Shown here: positions 44,624 through 53,714 of the stretch, one piece after another | Layout of the letters: each line of letters starts with the position of its first letter | How positions within the stretch are numbered: position 1 is the stretch's first letter | NCBI RefSeq assembly: GCF_019052805.1 | Contig: NZ_JAHQRJ010000001.1 | Location: 3,596,001-3,660,000 of the forward strand | DNA length: 64,000 nt | Reading direction: 5' to 3' | DNA from: Noviherbaspirillum sp. L7-7A | Lineage (GTDB): Bacteria > Pseudomonadota > Gammaproteobacteria > Burkholderiales > Burkholderiaceae_D | The notes under the pieces: model-generated | What the model was told of the DNA's origin: nothing | Seen by the model: the letters and a program-made list of their open reading frames with translations, nothing else | The model's database searches: none | Translations under genes and position numbers: made by a program

Positions 44624-46422
44624 CAGAACGCCACGCCCAGGGAGAGATGGGGCTGGAAGCTGCGGTTGCGTATGCCGTAGCCGACATCCACATTCACCGG
44701 GCCGACCGGGCTGCGGTAGCGCGCGCCCACGCCCACGCCCTGGAACAGTTCCCTGTCGCCCCAGCTGTCAGTGGCGCTGCCAACGTCGTAGAACACGGCG
44801 CCGCCCCAGGTGGCATTGAACCAGCGCTGGTATTCCACGCCGGCCACCGCCAGGTAGCGGGTCGGATAGACGGTGCTGCCCTCGACATTGCCGATGCTCT
44901 GGAAGTCATAGCCGCGCACCGACTCGGTGCCGCCGGCGCGAAACAAGAGCGAGGCCGGCACCGCGGCATTGCCGCCCTTGGAAATGACGGCGCCGAGTTC
45001 GCCGCGCACCAGCACCAGGTCGCGCTGGCCAACCGGCCAGTAGCGGCGCAGCTTGCCGTAGGCGCGGAAGAAGGTCTGGTCGGTCAGCAGGCCCTTGAGC
45101 GCCACGCCCAGCTCCACCGAGGCGATATAGCCCTTGCGCGGAAACAGCGGGTCGTCGACCTGGCGGCGGGTGCGCGCAAAGCCCGCCACCAGCGCCTGGT
45201 GGCTGCCTTCGGGCGTGATCACGTTGGCCGGCAGGTCGGCGCCGTCGATCCGGGTCAGCTGGTCGCGGTAGTACTGGACCGTGTAGGCATAGTCGTCGGT
45301 GTCGGTGCTGCGGGCGCGGCGCACGCCGGCGCGGCGGCTGCGCAGGTCCACGCCTTCCAGCGTGGTGCGCTCGATCGAGGCATTGACGCTATTGACCCAG
45401 GCGCCGCCGTCGGGCGGCATGGCAAGGTCGAGCTTGCCGCTCTGGCGTTTCTGTTCCACCCGGGCCTGGCCATCGAATACCCAGGCACGTCCGAACACAT
45501 TGTTGTGGCTGTAGCGGCCCTCGACACGGGCGCCGGTGTCGGTGGCGTAACCCACCCCGGAGCGGATGCGCTGGGTCGGGTATTCGGTGACCTTCACATC
45601 CACCGGCGCCAGCGTGGGGTCGGCGGCGTCGCGCGCCACATCCACCACGATGTTGCTGAAATAGGGCGTGCGCTGCACCGCGCGCTGCAGGGACAGCAGC
45701 CGGCCGGCGTCGTACTCCTCGCCGGGTTTCAGGGGATTGACGTTGCGGATGATGCTTTCCGGATAGCGCTCGGTGCCGCTGATGCGCAGACCGCCCAGCG
45801 TAAACAGCGGGCCGCTCTGGTAGTCGACGGCCAGTTCGGCTTCATTGCGGTCGGCATCGATGGCGGCATTCGAGCTGGCGATGCTGGCGGCCGGGTAGCG
45901 CCGTTCCTGCAACAGCCGCAGGCCGGCTTCCTTGGCATTGGCCCAGTCTTCCTGGCGGAACGGCGCGCCGGCTTTCAGCGGCCACTCGTCCACCACCCGC
46001 GCCACCTGCTGCGGCGCCTGCTGGCTGGCCGGGCCGCTGACCCTTACGTCTGCTTTGGTCACGCTGGTGCGCGGCCCGGCCTCGACATTGATGCGCACCA
46101 CCGGCGGTTCGACGCTGTTATCGATCTTCACGGTCGACACCGGCGAGAAATAGCCTTCGGTAGCGGCCAGCTCGCCCACCTGCTCGGACGCGGTTTCCAC
46201 CATGAACCTGAGCTGGTCGGCATTGATGTCCTCGCGCTCGCGGTAGCGCATCAGGTCCAGGTGCTGGGTCAGCAGTTCGCGCAGGACTTTCGGCGCTTCC
46301 AGTTCGACCTTGTAGGCAGCGCTGGCCGGCGCGGCGGCCAGCAGCAGCGCCAGACAGCCGGACCACAGGACAAGGGGTTTCAAAAACAGGCCATGCCGGT
46401 GCGGCGGGTTGAGCTTCTTCAA
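44623..46422 (-). CDS. tamA: Outer-membrane Omp85-family protein TamA
   Basis: 599 residues. Signal peptide (LVLWSGCLALLLAAAPASA), POTRA domains (about 35-265), then a 16-strand Omp85 barrel with the GGTESVRGYDFQS loop-6 type motif near 470 (VRGY) and a C-terminal Phe (LSLGVAF). The start is a TTG at 46422, fixed by AGAGGACTGA just upstream; no ATG is available nearby in frame. First gene of the tamAB pair. The upstream gap (46423-46742) carries a triple GGTCACA repeat. Confidence 0.95.
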   Translation of the reverse strand: MKKLNPPHRHGLFLKPLVLWSGCLALLLAAAPASAAYKVELEAPKVLRELLTQHLDLMRYREREDINADQLRFMVETASEQVGELAATEGYFSPVSTVKIDNSVEPPVVRINVEAGPRTSVTKADVRVSGPASQQAPQQVARVVDEWPLKAGAPFRQEDWANAKEAGLRLLQERRYPAASIASSNAAIDADRNEAELAVDYQSGPLFTLGGLRISGTERYPESIIRNVNPLKPGEEYDAGRLLSLQRAVQRTPYFSNIVVDVARDAADPTLAPVDVKVTEYPTQRIRSGVGYATDTGARVEGRYSHNNVFGRAWVFDGQARVEQKRQSGKLDLAMPPDGGAWVNSVNASIERTTLEGVDLRSRRAGVRRARSTDTDDYAYTVQYYRDQLTRIDGADLPANVITPEGSHQALVAGFARTRRQVDDPLFPRKGYIASVELGVALKGLLTDQTFFRAYGKLRRYWPVGQRDLVLVRGELGAVISKGGNAAVPASLLFRAGGTESVRGYDFQSIGNVEGSTVYPTRYLAVAGVEYQRWFNATWGGAVFYDVGSATDSWGDRELFQGVGVGARYRSPVGPVNVDVGYGIRNRSFQPHLSLGVAF

Positions 46423-46685
46423 TCAGTCCTCTTGGCGATGCAGTCCGGCCGTGACGGCCTGGGGCGGTGGGATCGCGCGGCGCAAGGCCGGCAAACTATA
46501 TGGTGTCAGGCGGCAGTGGCGGGTTCAATCGGATGCGCACGCAATGCCAGGCGGTAATCATGCCTGATTACAGCAGAGAAGGAGAAGAAGGGTTTTGCTT
46601 GCAATCAGCGGATGGGGCGAAGGCGGTGCCGGCAGGAAATTCCGGTGCTGTAATGACTCGTCCTGCGAGGCGTTTGATGGGACTG

Positions 46686-46714
46686 GGTCACAGCCGGGTC
46701 ACAGCGAGGTCACA
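46686..46714. promoter_or_regulatory. Three GGTCACA direct repeats, 11-base period
   Basis: GGTCACA at 46686-46692, 46697-46703 and 46708-46714, each exactly 11 bases apart, about one helical turn. They lie about 265 bases upstream of tamA and just past the end of the small gene at 46743. The spacing suggests a protein-binding array, but no regulator can be named. Confidence 0.4.
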
Positions 46715-46742
46715 ACCCGGTGAAACTTCATTGCGGCTCAGA

Positions 46743-46943
46743 TCAGTTGTAGAGCAGCGGCAGATGCCTGCCATCGCTTTCCACCACCAGGCCTTCGCGG
46801 GTCTTTGCCACCAGCACGCGGCCGTGGTCGGGCACCTCAACCACCGCCTTGCCGGAATCGGACAGGGCCATCGCAAGATGCAGGTGGCCATGCAGCAAGT
46901 GATAACCAGCGTTGTCCTGAATGATCAGAATGTCGGGCGTCAT
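46743..46943 (-). CDS. Small hypothetical protein (66 residues)
   Basis: A compact soluble protein, MTPDILIIQDNAGYHLLHG at the start, then VVEVPDHGRVLVAKTREGL and HLPLLYN at the end; three His lie close together (HLLHGHLH). The predicted beta-rich pattern has no known domain. ATG 46943 is preceded by AAGGAG at nine bases, which favours it over a frame extending to 47015. It may sit in one transcript with tamA downstream, but the 320-base gap argues against that. Confidence 0.65.
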   Translation of the reverse strand: MTPDILIIQDNAGYHLLHGHLHLAMALSDSGKAVVEVPDHGRVLVAKTREGLVVESDGRHLPLLYN

Positions 46944-47081
46944 GTCGTGGTGCTCCTTGTGGAAGAACGGACTGGGGCGGCAGAGACTGGTGCGGCGAAC
47001 GAACAGCATAGACAATTTTATTGACTTCGCAATGCCAGTTCGACCACGGAACGCCGCCGTTCCCCATGCCGGCGGCGTGCC

Positions 47082-48000
47082 TCATTGCTGCGGTGCCAAG
47101 GCTTGCCCGGGCCGGCGGTGCAGGGCATCCACCGGCAGCAGCAGGAACAGTTCGGCGCAGTGGTAATCGGGGTCCCAGGCCGGTTCGCCGCCTATCCAGG
47201 CACCGCCGCGCAGATAGGCTTCCAGCATCGGCGGCACGCTGGGCGCATGGCCGGGCTCGCATTTGTGCAGCACGAATGGCTGGCGCGGCGCCACCCGGTA
47301 TTCCAGCGGCGCAAGGTGGGTCTGCGCCAGGCGCTGGTACAGGGCGGTGGCGTTGTAGCCGCCGTCGGCCAGGCTGAGCGATACGCTGCCGGCCAGATAC
47401 TGGCAGCCGTCGCGCTTCATCAGAGCGCTTTGGGCCTGACTGGCTTAGGCGAGACCGAGGCAAATTGGCTCCGGAACAAGGCGTGGCGATGAGTCGTAGC
47501 GGGGCTACGGCGAAGAGCCGCAACGCAGTGCCGGGGGCAATTTGGCCGGTATCGACAAGCCAGTCAGGCCCAAAGCGCTCTATTGCCCGCAGGCCGGCCC
47601 ACAGCATCATCAGCACGCCACTGCCGTGATAGTCGGGGTCGACGCAGGCGCGGCCGGCTTCCATCATGCAGCTGCGCAAGTGCTGCAGACGGTCGAGGTC
47701 GAACCGTTGCTCCGCAGGCAGGCTGCCGCAGCGCGCCGCCGCGCGCGGGCCGAGCACGCGGTAGCTGCCCACCACCTTCAGGGTGCGGCGGTCGCGCGCG
47801 ATCAGGTGGTCGCAGTACGGGTCGAGCGCATCCTCGTCCAGGCTGTGCTGCGCGGAAGGCAGGTCCATGCCCATCGCATGCGCCAGCGCCTTGCAGCGCA
47901 GGCGCTGCACTTCGCGGATATCCTCCGGCGTGGAAGCGACCGACAGGGCAATCCGGGAAAAGCGGGCATCGGGACGGGTGGCGGTGGCGGACAAGCGCAT
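47082..48000 (-). pseudogene. OlsB-like ornithine N-acyltransferase gene, broken by a small insertion
   Basis: The N-terminal part (48000 to 47582: RIALSVASTPEDIREVQRLR, CDHLIARDR, GRACVDPDYHGSGVLMMLW) and C-terminal part (47421 to 47082: LAGSVSLSLADGGYNATALY, THLAPLEYRVAPRQPF) are the two halves of one GNAT/haemolysin-like acyltransferase of the OlsB type (first step of ornithine lipid synthesis). Removing exactly 47422-47581 rejoins them in frame as GLRAMMKRDGCQYLAG, matching the spacing expected of the family. As it stands, the first half runs through the insert and continues out of frame, so no normal enzyme can be made. No olsA partner is seen. Confidence 0.85.
47422..47581. mobile_element. 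160-bp MITE-like element with perfect 25-bp terminal inverted repeats
   Basis: Left end 47422-47446 (AGAGCGCTTTGGGCCTGACT then GGCTT) is the exact reverse complement of 47557-47581. The interior has no coding sequence; it includes a CGTAG/CTACG hairpin and GGCAAATTGG / CAATTTGGCC sub-repeats. No target-site duplication is evident: cutting out precisely these 160 bases restores the host reading frame. Probably moved by a transposase encoded elsewhere. Confidence 0.85.
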
Positions 48001-48167
48001 GGCTGGTGATCGGCTGTTTTGACCAGCGCATCCTAGCCAGGGTTTGCTACGCCGGCATGACAGCGCGGCTTCAGCAGGATGACATCCGACGGAAGAAGAT
48101 TCCATGGCCAGTTTTGCCACGGCATGGGCTTCACGGCTGGCAATTGCCCTGCAATGCATCGCCATCT

Positions 48168-48182
48168 TGTAATGAAATGTAA
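48168..48182. promoter_or_regulatory. TGTAA-N5-TGTAA direct repeat
   Basis: TGTAATGAAATGTAA, a 10-base-period direct repeat of the kind bound by OmpR/PhoB-type regulators. It lies between the OlsB-like pseudogene and the ABC exporter gene. The remaining gap (48001-48327) shows no gene. Confidence 0.3.
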
Positions 48183-48327
48183 GTTCCGTACGGCAATTTT
48201 CAGCTGTTCACGGTCTGTCCTTAGGCGCAGCATGGCGCCAAGGCCGTCATGCCTTGTTGCAAGCTGTTACGTCGGCATTTATTTCCCTTGATTAAGATTG
48301 GCGCCGTCTTCCTCCTTTCTGCCTCAC

Positions 48328-50118
48328 ATGCTGCCTTCTCCTGTTTCTTCCGCTCCGGCCGGCGCCGGTCTCTACCGCAATCTCTGGCACTATGCCGCCG
48401 GCGCCCGCCTGAAGGTGGTGCTGGTTGGCCTGATGCTGACCGGCGCGGCGCTGCTCGAACTGGTCTCGCCCTGGCTGGCCGCGCAGGCCATCAATGCATT
48501 GCAACAGAACCAGAGCGGCGCGCTGCTGCATGCCGGCGGCTATGTCGGCGCCATCCTGGCCGCATCGCTGCTGGCCTGGGCGCTGCACGGGCCGGGCCGG
48601 GTTGGCGAGCGCACGGTTGCGCTGCGCATCCGCCAGCAGTTCACCGACGCGCTGTATGCCAAGCTGATGCGCCTGCCGATGTCCTGGCACGACCGCCATC
48701 ATTCGGGCGACGTGCAGCAGCGCATCGGCCAGTCCAGCATGGCGCTGTACAACTTCGCTCAAAGCCAGTTCACCTACCTGAAGAGCGGCGTGCATTTCAT
48801 CGGCGCGGCGGTGGCGCTGGTGCTGTTCTCGCCCTTGCTCGGTTCACTGGCGCTGCTCGGCTATATCGGCGTGGGCTACCTGATGCACCGATTCGACGGC
48901 GCGCTGATGCGCCTGGCGGCGGCCGAGAATGCGGCCGAGCGTCGTTACCAGTCGAAGATGCTGGACTTCCTGGGCAATGTCTCCACCGTGTTTTCGCTGC
49001 GCATGCAGCAGGGTTCGCGCCAGATGGTGAACCAGCGCCTGGCCGACGTGTTCGTGCCGCTGAAGAAGAGCATCGTGCTGGTGGAAGCCAAGTGGTGCGC
49101 GGCAGACCTGCTGTCGCTGGTGCTGACCTGGGGCCTGGTGGTGGCGGCCGCCTGGCCGAGCGAGCACAGCGGCGGCGTGGTGCTGCTGGGTAGCGTGTTC
49201 CTGGTGCACCAGTATGCGCAGCAGGCGCGCGGCGTGGTGCTGTCGGCTGCGGACAAGTTCCAGTCCTTCGCCCGCACCCGCACCGACGTCGCCAGCGCCG
49301 ACGCCATCCTGAACGCGGCCGACATGCCGGCCGCCGGCGAGCCGGTGCATGCCGGCTGGCATAAGCTGGCGGTCAAGGGCCTGTGCTACGAGCATCCGGC
49401 GGTCAACGACAGTGCCGCCCAGGCGCCGGCCGGCCTGCATCATGTATCGCTGACAATAGCCCGCGGCGACCGTGTTGCGCTGATCGGCCACAGCGGTTCC
49501 GGCAAGAGCACGCTGATGCGGGTGCTGGCCGGCCACTATGCGCCGACCCAGCAGCATTTCGATGTCGACGGCCAGGCTTACGGCCGCACCCGCCATCTGT
49601 CCAGCATCGCCACCCTGATACCGCAGGAAGCAGATGTGTTCGAGGCCAGCGTGCGGGAAAACATTTCCCTGTCCGGCGCCCACAGCGACGCCGAAATCGC
49701 CCGGGTAGTGCATGCCAGCGGCTTCGACGCGGTGATGGCCGACATGGCCATGGGCCTGGAGACGCCGATCACCGAGCGCGGCTTCAACCTGTCCGGCGGC
49801 CAGCGCCAGCGGCTGTGCCTGGCGCGCGGCCTGCTCGCCGCCTCCTCGTCCTCGCTGATCATGCTCGACGAGCCGACCAGCGCGCTCGACCCGGTCACCG
49901 AGGAAACCGTGCTGGGCCGGATATCGAAAGCCTTCCCGGACGCCTGCGTGATGGCCTCGGTGCACCGCATGAGCCTCCTGCACCACTTCAACAAGGTAGT
50001 GCTGATGAACGGCGGCAGGGTGCAGGACGTGGGTACGGTGGAGGAGTTGCTGGCGCGGCAGCCGTCGTTCCGGGCCATGCTCAGGCAGCCGGGCGCGGCT
50101 GACCTGCAGGCGGCCTGA
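48328..50118 (+). CDS. ABC exporter, fused permease and ATPase (half-transporter)
   Basis: 596 residues. The N-terminal six-TM exporter domain covers about 20-310 (VVLVGLMLTGAALLELVSPWL first), and the nucleotide-binding domain about 345-590: Walker A GHSGSGKST, Q-loop LIPQEADVFEASVRENIS, signature LSGGQRQRLCLARG, Walker B SLIMLDEPTSALDP. It would act as a homodimer. No C39 peptidase domain precedes the TM part, so it is not a double-glycine peptide exporter. The substrate is unknown; a lipid or drug is typical. ATG 48328 is used rather than an upstream TTG at 48298; neither has a clear ribosome site. Confidence 0.93.
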   Translation: MLPSPVSSAPAGAGLYRNLWHYAAGARLKVVLVGLMLTGAALLELVSPWLAAQAINALQQNQSGALLHAGGYVGAILAASLLAWALHGPGRVGERTVALRIRQQFTDALYAKLMRLPMSWHDRHHSGDVQQRIGQSSMALYNFAQSQFTYLKSGVHFIGAAVALVLFSPLLGSLALLGYIGVGYLMHRFDGALMRLAAAENAAERRYQSKMLDFLGNVSTVFSLRMQQGSRQMVNQRLADVFVPLKKSIVLVEAKWCAADLLSLVLTWGLVVAAAWPSEHSGGVVLLGSVFLVHQYAQQARGVVLSAADKFQSFARTRTDVASADAILNAADMPAAGEPVHAGWHKLAVKGLCYEHPAVNDSAAQAPAGLHHVSLTIARGDRVALIGHSGSGKSTLMRVLAGHYAPTQQHFDVDGQAYGRTRHLSSIATLIPQEADVFEASVRENISLSGAHSDAEIARVVHASGFDAVMADMAMGLETPITERGFNLSGGQRQRLCLARGLLAASSSSLIMLDEPTSALDPVTEETVLGRISKAFPDACVMASVHRMSLLHHFNKVVLMNGGRVQDVGTVEELLARQPSFRAMLRQPGAADLQAA

Positions 50119-50140
50119 TCAGGCCGGGCCGGAATGGGAT

Positions 50141-50488
50141 TTAATCGAGATTGATGCGCAGGAACAGCATCACGCTGCGGTCGGAGCCCAGGCCGTCGCG
50201 CGCCCGTGGCAGGTAGGTCATCAGCAGCTTGGGCCCGTTGTCGCCGCCGAACGAGGCCAGCGGCAGCGCAACCCGGTAAGGTCCGGTGCGGCTCAGCGCG
50301 CCCGATTTTTCCAGGTCCTGCCGCCAGCTCGATTTCAGATTCAGCGACAGGCCGCCGGTGGACGCCGCCTCCCGTTGCTCGCGGCGTGCCAGTTCCCAGT
50401 TTTCCCCGAGCAGCCTTTCATTCCACGCATGGGCAACCGGCAGCAGGGAGAGCAGGAAGAAAGCAATTGCGAACTGGACTTTGAGCAT
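50141..50488 (-). CDS. Small periplasmic hypothetical protein
   Basis: 115 residues. Signal peptide (KVQFAIAFFLLSLLPVAHAW), then a mature part of about 95 residues with KLLMTYLPRARDGLGSDRSV and an end FLRINLD, probably beta-rich. GGAG about nine bases before ATG 50488 supports this start. It lies 110 bases downstream of the phosphoethanolamine transferase on the same strand and is convergent with the ABC gene. The family is not recognised. Confidence 0.7.
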   Translation of the reverse strand: MLKVQFAIAFFLLSLLPVAHAWNERLLGENWELARREQREAASTGGLSLNLKSSWRQDLEKSGALSRTGPYRVALPLASFGGDNGPKLLMTYLPRARDGLGSDRSVMLFLRINLD

Positions 50489-50598
50489 GACAATCTCTCC
50501 CTGTGCGACATTCGAATGCTTGGAAAAGTATTGTAAAAATCTTATTGGAATTTGCTTAGCGTTTCGACAAGAGTTTTGCCGATTTCTTGTGCACCGCA

Positions 50599-52272
50599 TC
50601 AGTTGCTGACACGGCAGCCAGCCAGCAGGTCCATATCGGTGCGGTAATGCCGGTCGCTTGTGGCCATCATGCCCAGCAGGGTGTGGTACACGTTGTCATG
50701 GCTGAACGGCTGGTCCAGCTGGCGCGTCAGGCAGCGCCCGTCCATGCCCATGCGCCGCTGGTAGCCGTCCGACATCCACAGCAGCAGGGGAATGCGCTTT
50801 TGCTCCTGCGGCGCTGCCGCATACGGCGCGCCGTGCAGGAAGACGCCCTGTTCGCCCAGCGACTCGCCGTGGTCGGACAGATACAGCAGCGCGCTGTCTA
50901 AGCGGTCCGAGCGGCTTTCCAGCAGCGCGATCTGGGCCGCCAGGAAGCGGTCGGTATAGACAATGGTGTTGTCGTAGGCATTGCGGATTTCCTCGACGCT
51001 GCAGTCGGTCAGCTCCTGGCGCCGGCAGGCCGGGCTGAAGCGCTGCGCCGCGGCCGGATAGCGCCGGAAGTAATCCGGCCCGTGGCTGCCCATCTGGTGG
51101 AAGCCGAAGAGGCTGTCGCGGTCGACCTGCGCCAGCGCCTGTTCCAGGCCCGCCAGCATGGCTTCGTCCAGGCAGGATGCGGCATCGCACAGTGCAGGTG
51201 GGGCGCCAGGTCCAGGCCGCTGCGCGGGATAGGTGACCGTCGGCAGCCGGGCGCTGATGACAGAGCTGCCCGCATTATTGGCGCGCCAGGCAACCCGCAC
51301 GCCGGCCGCGGCCAGCTGCTCCAGCGCGTTCGGCACGGCGCGCGCACCGGCCACGGTGAAGCGGTCCCGGCCCAGCGGCGAAAACATGCAGGGCAGCGAC
51401 ACCGCGGTGGTCGTGCCGCATGAGGTGACATTGGAAAAGTAATACACGCCCGGCATGGCCGAGAGCAGCGGATTGGTTGGCCGCGCATAGCCGCCGAGCT
51501 GGAAGCTGGCATGGCGCGCGGTTTCGCCCACCACAAGCAACACCACCAGCGGGCGGCTGCCGCGGGAAGAAGGCAGGCGCTGCGGCGCGTCGGCCGGCGC
51601 CGCCTGCCTGGCCTGCCCGTCCGGACGCCACGATGCCAGGTCGGAAGCGACATAGCGCGCCGCGCCCTGCAGCGCCGCCGCCGGCACCAGAAGATACGGC
51701 GCATGGGAGCGCAGCAGCACATTAAAGCGCGCGGCGAATGCCGACATCAGCAAGGCCGCCAGCGCCAGGGCGGCGCCGCAGAACAGCAGCCGGTGCCGCA
51801 GATGCTGGCGCAGCGGCAGCGGCGCGATCCGGCTGGAACCCACCACGAACATCGGCAGCACGCCCAGCAGCAGCGCATACAGCAGCAGGCGCGGTCCCAG
51901 CAGCGCGCCGGCCTCGCCGCGGGTGGCATGCGCCAGGCTGCGCACCATGTCGGCGTCCACGGCCAGGCCGTAGCTGTCGGCGGTGTAGGCCGCCATGGCG
52001 CCCAGCGGGAACAGCACACCGCTTGCCACATGCATCAGCCGCCGGCCCGGCAGCAGCAGCAAGGCCAGCGAAAAGCCCGACAGCAGCAGCAGGAACAGGG
52101 CGACCAGAAACGGCAGGTCGCCGGCATTGCCGCGCCAGCACAGGGCTACCGCCTCGCGCCAGAAGCGCTGGTTCAACAGCGCCAGGTACATCGCCGACAC
52201 CAGCAGCGCGTACCAGACCGGCGAGGCGAAATGCAGCCGGCACGGCGCCCTGGCGACCCGCACCGGCTTCAT
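50599..52272 (-). CDS. Lipid A phosphoethanolamine transferase (EptA family)
   Basis: 557 residues. Five TM helices in the first 200 residues, then a periplasmic alkaline-phosphatase-type domain: metal-binding Glu in VVGETARHASFQLGGY, nucleophile Thr in SCGTTTAVSLPCMFS, HQMGSHGPDY, and LSDHGESLG. It transfers phosphoethanolamine from phosphatidylethanolamine to lipid A, lowering surface charge and polymyxin binding. ATG 52272 is preferred to a TTG two codons earlier. Together with the two acyltransferases at 19-21 kb it shows active lipid A tailoring. Confidence 0.95.
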   Translation of the reverse strand: MKPVRVARAPCRLHFASPVWYALLVSAMYLALLNQRFWREAVALCWRGNAGDLPFLVALFLLLLSGFSLALLLLPGRRLMHVASGVLFPLGAMAAYTADSYGLAVDADMVRSLAHATRGEAGALLGPRLLLYALLLGVLPMFVVGSSRIAPLPLRQHLRHRLLFCGAALALAALLMSAFAARFNVLLRSHAPYLLVPAAALQGAARYVASDLASWRPDGQARQAAPADAPQRLPSSRGSRPLVVLLVVGETARHASFQLGGYARPTNPLLSAMPGVYYFSNVTSCGTTTAVSLPCMFSPLGRDRFTVAGARAVPNALEQLAAAGVRVAWRANNAGSSVISARLPTVTYPAQRPGPGAPPALCDAASCLDEAMLAGLEQALAQVDRDSLFGFHQMGSHGPDYFRRYPAAAQRFSPACRRQELTDCSVEEIRNAYDNTIVYTDRFLAAQIALLESRSDRLDSALLYLSDHGESLGEQGVFLHGAPYAAAPQEQKRIPLLLWMSDGYQRRMGMDGRCLTRQLDQPFSHDNVYHTLLGMMATSDRHYRTDMDLLAGCRVSN

Positions 52273-52318
52273 CGGCAAGGCGCCTCATGCGCGGGCCGGA
52301 CTGGCGCGCTGCAAGGCC

Positions 52319-53536
52319 TCACGCCGGGCAGCTCCCGTAGGCGTAATAGCCGGCCGAGGTGCGGCGCACGCTGGTATAGGCGGCGGTGGAGTAATAGCCG
52401 AGGTACTGGTTGGAGTTGGTCGCATACACGTTGCCGTTGTAGGCATAGGCGCGGCCGTAGTAGACATGCCAGTAGTTGCTGTCGTACCAGGAGGCGCAGG
52501 CATAGGGTGCGGCGGCGTTGCCGCTGACGACGCGGTCGATCATGGTCTTGACCGCCACCATCTGGCCGCCGCTCTTGGCCGGAAAGTTCACATCGTCATA
52601 GCCCCACCAGTCCCAGCAGCCGTTCGGATTGGCATAGGTGGCGGCCGCCTGCGGATACAGCACGATCATGTTGTTGCTGTCGGCCCAGCGGTTGTAGCCG
52701 GCGTTGCCATAGAACTGCGAGCCGACGGTGGCGGCATTCTGCTTGCAGCCATGGAAGGCCACATGCAGCTTGCAGGGCTGACCTGTGGCGCAGCTGGCCG
52801 GCACATAGGCCCAGCCGTCATTGGCCATGCCGTGGCTGGTCGGGTCGCCGTTGCCCCAGTAGGCGCGCTGGTCGAAGTTGACGAAGCTGCCGGACAGCGT
52901 GCCGGTATTTTTGGCGTTGAGGCTGCCGTGTATCCATTTCAGGATCTCGCCGGCGGCGTCGAAATTGCAGTTGTTCACATAGGGCGTGCCGTTGTAGCTG
53001 CAGGCATTGCCGCTGCTGTCGGTCGGCACCGCATGCTCGGCCGCCAGCGTGTTCTTGTAGGTGATGCTGGCGCTGCCGACATAGTTGCCATACATCGAGC
53101 GCAGGTCGTTCATCACCGGCTGGCGCACGGTGGAATCGATGGTGCCGGAGAACAGGTAGACCCTGGACGCGGCCAGATTGGCGGTCGGGTCGATGTAGCC
53201 ATTGCCCGACCAGGTGTTGATGGTCGAGATCAGGTAAGGCAGGTTGCGCGAGCCGGTATCGGCCATGCAGGGGCCGGTGGCGATATTGACATTGCCCTGC
53301 GAGCAGTAGACCGGCCCGCCGGCGATCACGCCCGCGCCCTTCCTGATCGTCTTCGAATACGCCACATGCATCTGGGCCGCCATGTAGCCGCCCGAGGACA
53401 GCCCCGAGACCGACACATTGTCGAAGCTGACGTTGTACCTGGGAAGCGTGACGACCACGGCAAGGGCGTGGCTGCAAAGGACAAGGCCGCCGGCGGCCAG
53501 AACGGCGCCGACGGCGTGATTGCGCATGAAGGGCAT
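52319..53536 (-). CDS. Poly(3-hydroxybutyrate) depolymerase, secreted type
   Basis: 405 residues. Signal peptide (VGAVLAAGGLVLCSHALA) then an alpha/beta-hydrolase with the lipase box SGLSSGGYMAAQMH (nucleophile Ser near residue 48), the FHGCKQNAATVG oxyanion-hole motif and CWDWWGYDDVNFPAKSG near the catalytic His region. The Tyr/Asn-rich C-terminal 75 residues (SWYDSNYWHVYYGRAYAY, two repeats) look like a polymer-binding or cell-wall segment. GGAG five bases before ATG 53536 fixes the start. Splits PHB, the usual storage polymer of this group, to oligomers. Confidence 0.92.
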   Translation of the reverse strand: MPFMRNHAVGAVLAAGGLVLCSHALAVVVTLPRYNVSFDNVSVSGLSSGGYMAAQMHVAYSKTIRKGAGVIAGGPVYCSQGNVNIATGPCMADTGSRNLPYLISTINTWSGNGYIDPTANLAASRVYLFSGTIDSTVRQPVMNDLRSMYGNYVGSASITYKNTLAAEHAVPTDSSGNACSYNGTPYVNNCNFDAAGEILKWIHGSLNAKNTGTLSGSFVNFDQRAYWGNGDPTSHGMANDGWAYVPASCATGQPCKLHVAFHGCKQNAATVGSQFYGNAGYNRWADSNNMIVLYPQAAATYANPNGCWDWWGYDDVNFPAKSGGQMVAVKTMIDRVVSGNAAAPYACASWYDSNYWHVYYGRAYAYNGNVYATNSNQYLGYYSTAAYTSVRRTSAGYYAYGSCPA

Positions 53537-53714
53537 GGTGTCTCCGGTATCGTTGTTATTGCATGGCGGGCCGCCATGTCCGGCCGAAGATAAACCGGAA
53601 ACGCCGCCGCGGCGATGGCATCCTTGCTGTTTCTTGAATATCCGCAAATCCGCGCCTGCCGGACGTTAGAATGACGAACGCCCAACCATCCTGCCTCCAG
53701 GGGAGCATGCCTTC

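Noticed and set aside
46837-48000. The interrupted OlsB-like gene as one long intact protein
   Set aside because: The open frame does continue through the insertion, but beyond it the reading is out of the family frame; the conserved C-terminal half is in another frame.
48328-50118. ABC exporter as the processing exporter for the double-glycine peptide at 35.2 kb
   Set aside because: It lacks the N-terminal C39 peptidase domain and lies 13 kb away.
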